Assembly: GCA_023392975.1 (NCBI GenBank)
Contig: JAEWNA010000036.1
Coordinates: forward strand, 1-16,418
From: Pseudomonadota bacterium
GTDB taxonomy: Bacteria > Pseudomonadota > Gammaproteobacteria > Xanthomonadales > Xanthomonadaceae
Reading direction: 5' to 3'
DNA length: 16,418 bases
Below are positions 15,201-16,418 of the stretch, piece after piece. Each line of letters starts with the position of its first letter. The stretch's first letter is position 1. The notes under the pieces are model-generated. The model searched no databases, was not told where the DNA came from, and saw only the letters and a list, made by a program, of their open reading frames with translations. The position numbers were made by a program, and so were the translations under genes.

Positions 15201-16418
15201 CGTGCCCCGCCATTTTGAGAACATGCCGTCGACCCACAGCTTCGCGAATTTCGCCGGGTCGCGTCGACGGGACAGCAAGCCGACGACCTCTTCACGCTCC
15301 GACCGGCTCATCAGGCGGGTGAGCGGATCGGCATTCTTGACGTTGCCGGAGAAGACGCCCTCATTTCGCTTGCCCGCGAGGAAGGCGGCCAGCCGTTCGC
15401 GGGCCTCCTGCGCGCTCCGCGCCAGCACCACGGCCCGATGGTCGAACGGCTTGCGTCCCGACTGGAGCGTGAAGGCGATATCGCCCAGCGGTGGCAGCGA
15501 CGCCTCGCCGGCGAGGAAATCGCACAGGCGGCGCGCGACGTCGGCGAGCTGCGCTTCGGTACGCGCCGAAATCGGCAGCAGGTGCACCGTGGCCGAAGGC
15601 GCCTGCGCCTGGGGCGGCGGCGTCCAGCTTTCGACGATGACGTGGGCATTGGAACCGCCGGCGCCGAAGGAGCTGATGCCTGCGCGCAACGGCTGCGGCA
15701 GGCCATCGATCTCCCTGGGAATCCACGGCTCCAGCCGCTGCTGGACCTGGAAGAAGGATTTCCCGAAATCGATGTGTTCGTTGAGCTCCGAGGAGTGCAG
15801 CGACGGCACGAGCTGGCCGTGGCGCATCTGCAGGAGGACCTTGGTCAGGCTCGCGACGCCGGCCGCCGCTTCGAGGTGGCCGATGTTGGATTTCAGCGAC
15901 CCCAGCGCGCAGCCGCGTTTGTCGATTCCGGAGTCCTTGAACGCGTTGTCGAGCGCGGACACCTCGAGCGGATCGCCCAGCTCCGTCCCGGTGCCGTGCG
16001 CTTCGACGTAGCCGATGCTAGCGGCAGGCACGCGGGCCCGCTGCAGGGCTTCCCGGATCAGGCTGGTCTGGGCCTTGGGATTGGGGACGATGAAGCCGCT
16101 CGTCCGTCCGCCATGGTTGACCACGACGCTCTTGATGACGCCGTAGATGCGATCGCCATCCGCGATGGCCTGCGCCAGCGGCTTGATGTAGACCGCACCG
16201 ACGCCCTCGCCCGCCACGTATCCGTTGGCGCCGTGCCCGAAGCTCCGGCACACGCCGTCCTTCGAGAGTGCGCCGCCGGAGCTGTTGATGTCCCACTTGC
16301 TCTGGTGCAGGTCGAGGTTGACGCCGCCGACGATCGCCGAACCGCATTCGCCCGCATAAAGGGCTTCGCAGGCGAGGTAGAGGGCAGTCAGGCTCGACGA
16401 GCAGGCGGTGTCGACGGT
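6210..16418 (-). CDS. trans-AT polyketide synthase, internal modules (gene A; 5' end outside window)
   Basis: Large modular PKS subunit extending a polyketide chain on carrier proteins in the cytoplasm. The frame is open from the window edge at 16418, inside a KS active site (TACSSSL), to a TGA at 6212-6210, giving 3402 visible residues. Numbered from the window edge, domains are KS-a (1-264, C6/H141/H181), DH-a (447-726), KR-a (738-1224), ACP-a (1253-1324, S1285), KS-b (1394-1831, C1564/H1699/H1746), KR-b (2027-2453, Y2359), ACP-b (2479-2555, S2515), KS-c (2612-3046, C2777/H2912/H2961), ACP-c (3263-3338, S3300) and a tail to 3402. No AT follows any KS, so extender units must come in trans. 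Predicted outputs are enoyl or hydroxyl, then beta-hydroxyl, then beta-keto. There is no thioesterase, so the chain passes to another protein. The true start is upstream of the window; internal Met or Val codons are not starts. Oddities are HxxxD in DH-a and a D-to-V change in ACP-c. The gene lies 116 bp upstream of gene B on the same strand, probably in one operon. The class is certain; the product is unknown. Confidence 0.97.
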   Translation of the reverse strand, partial: TVDTACSSSLTALYLACEALYAGECGSAIVGGVNLDLHQSKWDINSSGGALSKDGVCRSFGHGANGYVAGEGVGAVYIKPLAQAIADGDRIYGVIKSVVVNHGGRTSGFIVPNPKAQTSLIREALQRARVPAASIGYVEAHGTGTELGDPLEVSALDNAFKDSGIDKRGCALGSLKSNIGHLEAAAGVASLTKVLLQMRHGQLVPSLHSSELNEHIDFGKSFFQVQQRLEPWIPREIDGLPQPLRAGISSFGAGGSNAHVIVESWTPPPQAQAPSATVHLLPISARTEAQLADVARRLCDFLAGEASLPPLGDIAFTLQSGRKPFDHRAVVLARSAQEARERLAAFLAGKRNEGVFSGNVKNADPLTRLMSRSEREEVVGLLSRRRDPAKFAKLWVDGMFSKWRGTPGATIGRRVSLPTYPFADKRHWVPISTANAGTALPLRAGLHPLLDSNESTFERQIFRKSFNEREFFIYDHLVMDVPTLPGVAYLELARKAGELAADRPVRKLHNIVWVSPIAVKQGQPSEAWIELKPASDGVRFEVYGEIDGQKTLHSQGRISYGAGEPDDEHLDLAAIQARCEKAIEGRDAYPLFKSFGLNLGPSFQSLQEVYRGEGETLGRLMLPESRLGDLASMLLHPSLVDGSLQAGVAAQLGDSSGNMLVPFSIGEVEVLHPLPAECWSYVTEMKNERAEHSRVSRKNVTILDATGKVLVRIKEATGVPIVEVHKPASGGETSSFAKLYYAPEWRPSTLDAPSKEGDGGKDRILFFDDNAALSEACRRTLSAEGRDHRVVLATPASAFAIVGPDAIEFDPADQAGFDCVVTTAVVDGDVDKICIAWPLHDGAVEDASRDLRIERGAHAALAVCKVLSNAKLDRRVQLLFAYPIRDAMAPVEYEAIAGLFRAMHLEFPKVRCRVVGIERSEADIDRLATLLRAEFGDDAADAVSVRHLAGTREVRSLKAYPLQPHAEAASTAHLPREGGVYLITGGAGGLGLIFAEYLARHYRARLVLTGRSAQNEAIAAACERVRACGGEALYVAADVCDRDSLQHAVDEAHRHFGEINGIVHSAGVLRDSFIRNKTREDFDAVLAPKLQGTLNLDAATLGEPLDFFVLFSSMAAVAGNAGQADYGYANHYMDSFAFARERMRAEGVRRGKTLSLNWSLWADGGMRVDEQTEQMFTRTLGLKLLATDTGTAAMIDALASDATQLAVLEGIQDKIEIAWGLRKKPAAAPAPAASEAATAAVSAAPAAGHAASVQAELTRIAMEFLKLDEADIAPDSVLLDLGFDSIGLTTYANEINSVYGVDVTPVLFFDYPSIQEVAKYLASERSEEVARVHAGSVAASSAAAAPAGSGAVAPALRAEESGIRFGKGWDPAAADAPRAQPVAEFRPANRFVDMPIAIIGMSGKMPESDDLDEFWAHLRNGDDLISVIPRDRWNWEEFYGDPFKEANKSNSKWGGFMKEVDKFDALFFGISKREAQMMDPQQRIFLETVWKAIEDSGHRVSDFSGTRTGLFVGAATNDYVDLMNRLDIDLDGYSASGNSHSVLANRISFLLNLRGPSAPIDTACSSSLVALHRAIESIHTGSCDMAIVGGVQVMLSPAAYISFGMAGMLSNDGKCKSFDKRADGYVRGEGSGAIVLKPLHQAEADGDHIHAVIRATAENHGGKVTTLTAPNSAAQAELLIEAYEKAHVDPARVGYIECHGTGTSLGDPIEIQALTKAFGELYKRHDKTPGGAPHCGLSSAKTNIGHLETAAGIAGILRVLLAIKHRQIPANVHFEELNPYIKLSGTPFYIVDKTREWAAPRAADGRETPRLAGVSSFGFGGANAHVVLEEYIEAPRSPSAAGADAPQLILLSANAADRLEAYAASMLAALEAPELDFADFAHTLQIGRDEMTERLAFVANDATEAKEKFARYLRGDVGNDLFVGSVRGAKKAADPVAPSATARPEDLAELASRWTQGAQIDWTQLQRSRPPRRLSLPTYPFAKERCWIPGVEGLPTSKRESNAPIRNERQTADAPSMSTSTVSPARPGVLVAEAGWQRMPESSTSAVPGRWSTRVLISALEDVAVADLASSTADCAVERVPTESGDDHAAFYERGAAFCFDRVKAILQESRSGDVLVQVAIPQGGMRESLAGISAMLKTARLENPRFHGQVILCPPGTSAHALAAFSGSAMSRLPEAIVRFDADGTPWQRHLQPCRLDGTPRASVFNEHGRYLITGGLGGLGLLLAAEILAKTRHARVVLSGRAESASVRNEGFDRLRAKHGARVEYRQLDLGRLEAVCRLVGDLVSSDGGLQGILHCAGASDDGLIVGKTADQFANVLKPKVSGTCHLDEASRHAALDFFVLFSSVSGTFGNPGQSDYAAANAYLDAYARYRNDLVARGMRQGRTLSIAWPLWESGGMQPPEAVVRHLERTVGMFPLPTALGLETFERCLDAGMVNAIVLYGDAEKLDASLIRGEAERETAQPRPTNTRALPSQGGDLDKRVRDDVLRILADVLLISGERIQHDALLSEYGLDSIGVANLVRIVNERYALDLAPALLFEYPTYEAFSGHLLDAHRDSLAAHYAEALEASDGLGGGQSASIAFPHAVEQASGTPESVGSPQAASRLSGSADVAIIGISALMPGADSAATFWRNLVAGVDPITEVPAERWDWRGSGDAAALPRGIRWGGFLADVDKFDAGFFDIAPSEAALMDPQQRLFLQSAWNAVEDAGHRVADLAGTRTGVFVGLSGFDYSEVIRASGIGSVAQSATGMAHCLLPNRLSYLLDLRGPSEAIDTACSSSLVAVHRAAEAIANGDCEMAIAGGVNLMLAPSLQTALGHAGMLAGDGRCKTFDQRADGYVRSEGCAAVMLKRLDRAVADGDDIYGIIKGSAVNHGGRAMGLTAPNPNAQADVVADAYRRAGVDVAQVGLIETHGTGTPMGDAVELNGLKKAFGESAARTGTDEARTGSRTCLVSSVKTHIGHLEAASGIASLIKVLLSIRHRTIPGLLHFEALSPQIRLDGSRFRIASETCEWRAFEGPAGDALPLTAGVSSFGFGGVNAHVVVQEHAHAGHAPVDADDRGLSRLIVLSAKTPDQLRQRAAALAQFLDADPAAADAGLARIACTLQTGRDHMAHRLGIRADSLEALSKQLHAFAADGHAPAGTYCGEAGRASESMSSIDRDPQLKRMIVEKWIENGDHGAILELWSRGVDIDWHRLYGERRPRRVHLPGYPFARSRHWVDTFQTSDAQAAPKYAHASAPVEAPPAVASSDVPSSRTSSSTSADTPKALAVRFIRRTLSKQLQVPPDALPLDRTLLEMGVVSSGIASLVREVNTTFDLDLVPSLMFEHPTIDGFATHLSETAADALLRHVESGPAEETGTAPVATSPQVADDHEARSTQQDRELIERVLWKQDANDEDYERVTF
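6213..6275 (-). other. C-terminal tail of gene A protein, possible docking segment
   Basis: The last 21 residues begin LIERVLWKQ and end DEDYERVTF. A Glu/Asp/Gln-rich linker after ACP-c precedes them. The short amphipathic stretch with an aromatic-acidic end resembles, from memory, C-terminal tails of other trans-AT PKS subunits. A role in recruiting the next protein is inference. Confidence 0.5.
6405..6632 (-). other. ACP-c domain of gene A (atypical GVVSS motif)
   Basis: Terminal carrier protein. The GxDS signature reads MGVVSSGIASLV: the usual Asp before the phosphopantetheine serine is V3299, and S3300 is the modified residue by alignment with ACP-b (YGLDSIGVANLV). A second serine, S3301, follows. 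LMFEHPTIDGF confirms the fold. There is no Trp shortly after the serine, so the tag common in ACPs used for beta-branching is absent. Confidence 0.88.
7281..8585 (-). other. KS-c domain of gene A
   Basis: Complete ketosynthase of the last module, from VAIIGISALMPG to NAHVVVQEH. C2777 (TACSSSL), H2912 (ETHGTGTPMGDA) and H2961 (THIGHLEAASG) are all present. It is therefore not a KS0 of the kind that lacks the HGTGT histidine. The post-KS linker has LPGYPFARSRHW instead of LPTYPF. Only an ACP follows, so this module should leave a beta-keto group unless a trans enzyme acts. Confidence 0.97.
8754..8984 (-). other. ACP-b domain of gene A
   Basis: Carrier protein of the KS-KR module, with phosphopantetheine serine S2515 in YGLDSIGVANL. 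LLFEYPTYEAF marks the usual third and fourth helix region. Confidence 0.95.
9060..10340 (-). other. KR-b domain of gene A
   Basis: Ketoreductase following KS-b directly. The nucleotide-binding loop ITGGLGGLG starts at I2214. Catalytic residues are S2345/S2346 (LFSSVSGTFGN), Y2359 (QSDYAAAN) and N2363. HCAGASDDGLIV has Asp at the B-type position. It resembles KR-1 of gene B more than KR-a of the same protein: both share the GLGGLG loop, the RHAxVVLSGR segment and PKVSGT. With no DH in the module, the expected product is a beta-hydroxyl. Confidence 0.94.
10925..12239 (-). other. KS-b domain of gene A
   Basis: Complete ketosynthase beginning MPIAIIGMSGKMP and ending NAHVVLEEY. C1564 (TACSSSL), H1699 (ECHGTGTSLGDP) and H1746 (TNIGHLETAAG) form the full triad, so it is elongation-competent. 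It is followed by the post-KS linker (SLPTYPFAKERCW) and no AT. It then runs through a Ser/Thr/Ala-rich linker into KR-b, with no DH. Confidence 0.97.
12447..12662 (-). other. ACP-a domain of gene A
   Basis: Acyl carrier protein of the KS-DH-KR module. The phosphopantetheine serine is S1285 in LGFDSIGLT, followed by FFDYPSIQEV. It is flanked by Ala/Pro-rich linkers. The downstream linker of about 70 residues leads into KS-b. Confidence 0.95.
12747..14207 (-). other. KR-a domain of gene A (structural plus catalytic subdomains)
   Basis: NADPH-dependent ketoreductase. The non-catalytic subdomain begins near YYAPEW (about residue 738). The nucleotide-binding loop is ITGGAGGLG (983-991). Catalytic residues are the serine pair S1112/S1113 in LFSSMAAVAGN, Y1126 in QADYGYAN and N1130. 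The segment HSAGVLRDSF has Asp at the position diagnostic of B-type KRs, predicting a D-configured hydroxyl intermediate (rule-based inference). Confidence 0.93.
14241..15080 (-). other. DH-a domain of gene A (HxxxD variant)
   Basis: Dehydratase double-hotdog fold starting at HPLLDSNES. The catalytic histidine H476 is in YDHLVMDVPTLPG. The usual HxxxGxxxxP reads HxxxDxxxxP here, with D480 at the glycine position and P485 kept. The second-half acid D641 and Q645 are in LVDGSLQAG, and LGPSFQ matches the usual GPxF element. Both catalytic residues are present, so dehydration is possible, but the G-to-D change makes activity uncertain. Confidence 0.88.
15627..16418 (-). other. KS-a domain of gene A (partial, N-terminal half missing)
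   Basis: Ketosynthase of the first visible module. The window edge cuts it just before the active site. C6 lies in TACSSSL, H141 in EAHGTGTELGDP and H181 in NIGHLEAAAG, so the Cys-His-His triad needed for decarboxylative condensation is complete. The KS ends near SNAHVIVES. A post-KS linker with SLPTYPFADKRHW leads straight into a DH, with no AT between them. Confidence 0.97.

Noticed and set aside
13026..15218. A 730-codon open frame on the plus strand
   Set aside because: Antisense shadow of DH-a and KR-a of gene A, with low-complexity composition and no motifs.
16251..16253. GTG as a possible start codon for gene A
   Set aside because: The frame continues upstream to the window edge and encodes the KS active-site motif, so this is an internal Val codon.

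Overview
The window lies entirely inside a modular polyketide synthase (PKS) locus. Both genes are on the minus strand, and the DNA is GC-rich (clearly above 60% by eye). No acyltransferase (AT) domain is seen after any of the four KS domains. Each KS is followed instead by the post-KS linker ending in a YPF-type motif and then by DH, KR or ACP. This is the trans-AT architecture, in which a free-standing AT supplies malonyl units. GC content, codon use and architecture suggest a proteobacterium (for example Burkholderiales, Xanthomonadales or a myxobacterium) or a high-GC symbiont. The sequence alone does not fix the taxon.

Layout, in transcription order (high to low coordinates). Gene A (16418-6210) enters the window at the active-site cysteine of a KS and runs 3402 codons to a TGA: KS(partial)-DH-KR-ACP / KS-KR-ACP / KS-ACP, then a short charged and aromatic C-terminal tail. 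A 116-bp gap follows (6209-6094), holding a palindrome, a GC-rich hairpin and a Shine-Dalgarno sequence. Gene B (6093-1) starts with an ATG and is open to the window edge, 2031 codons: methyltransferase-like adaptor (AR)-GNAT-ACP / KS-DH-KR-(continues outside). Coding density is near 99%. No tRNA, rRNA, mobile element or CRISPR array was seen.

How it works together. The AR-GNAT-ACP start of gene B is the loading module known from curacin CurA and from pederin- and rhizoxin-type trans-AT systems. There a GNAT-like domain decarboxylates malonyl to give an acetyl starter. Gene B therefore probably encodes the first protein of the assembly line, although it lies downstream of gene A. Gene A carries internal modules whose domains predict an enoyl (or hydroxyl, if its unusual DH is weak), then a beta-hydroxyl, then a beta-keto group. 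It ends in an ACP without thioesterase, so the chain is passed to another protein. The gene order is not colinear with the chemistry.

Most notable details: an adaptor domain that seems to have lost its SAM-binding core; a DH with a four-residue insertion in its HxxxGxxxxP motif (gene B); a DH with HxxxD in place of HxxxG (gene A); and a terminal ACP in which the Asp before the phosphopantetheine serine is Val. The compound cannot be identified from this window.
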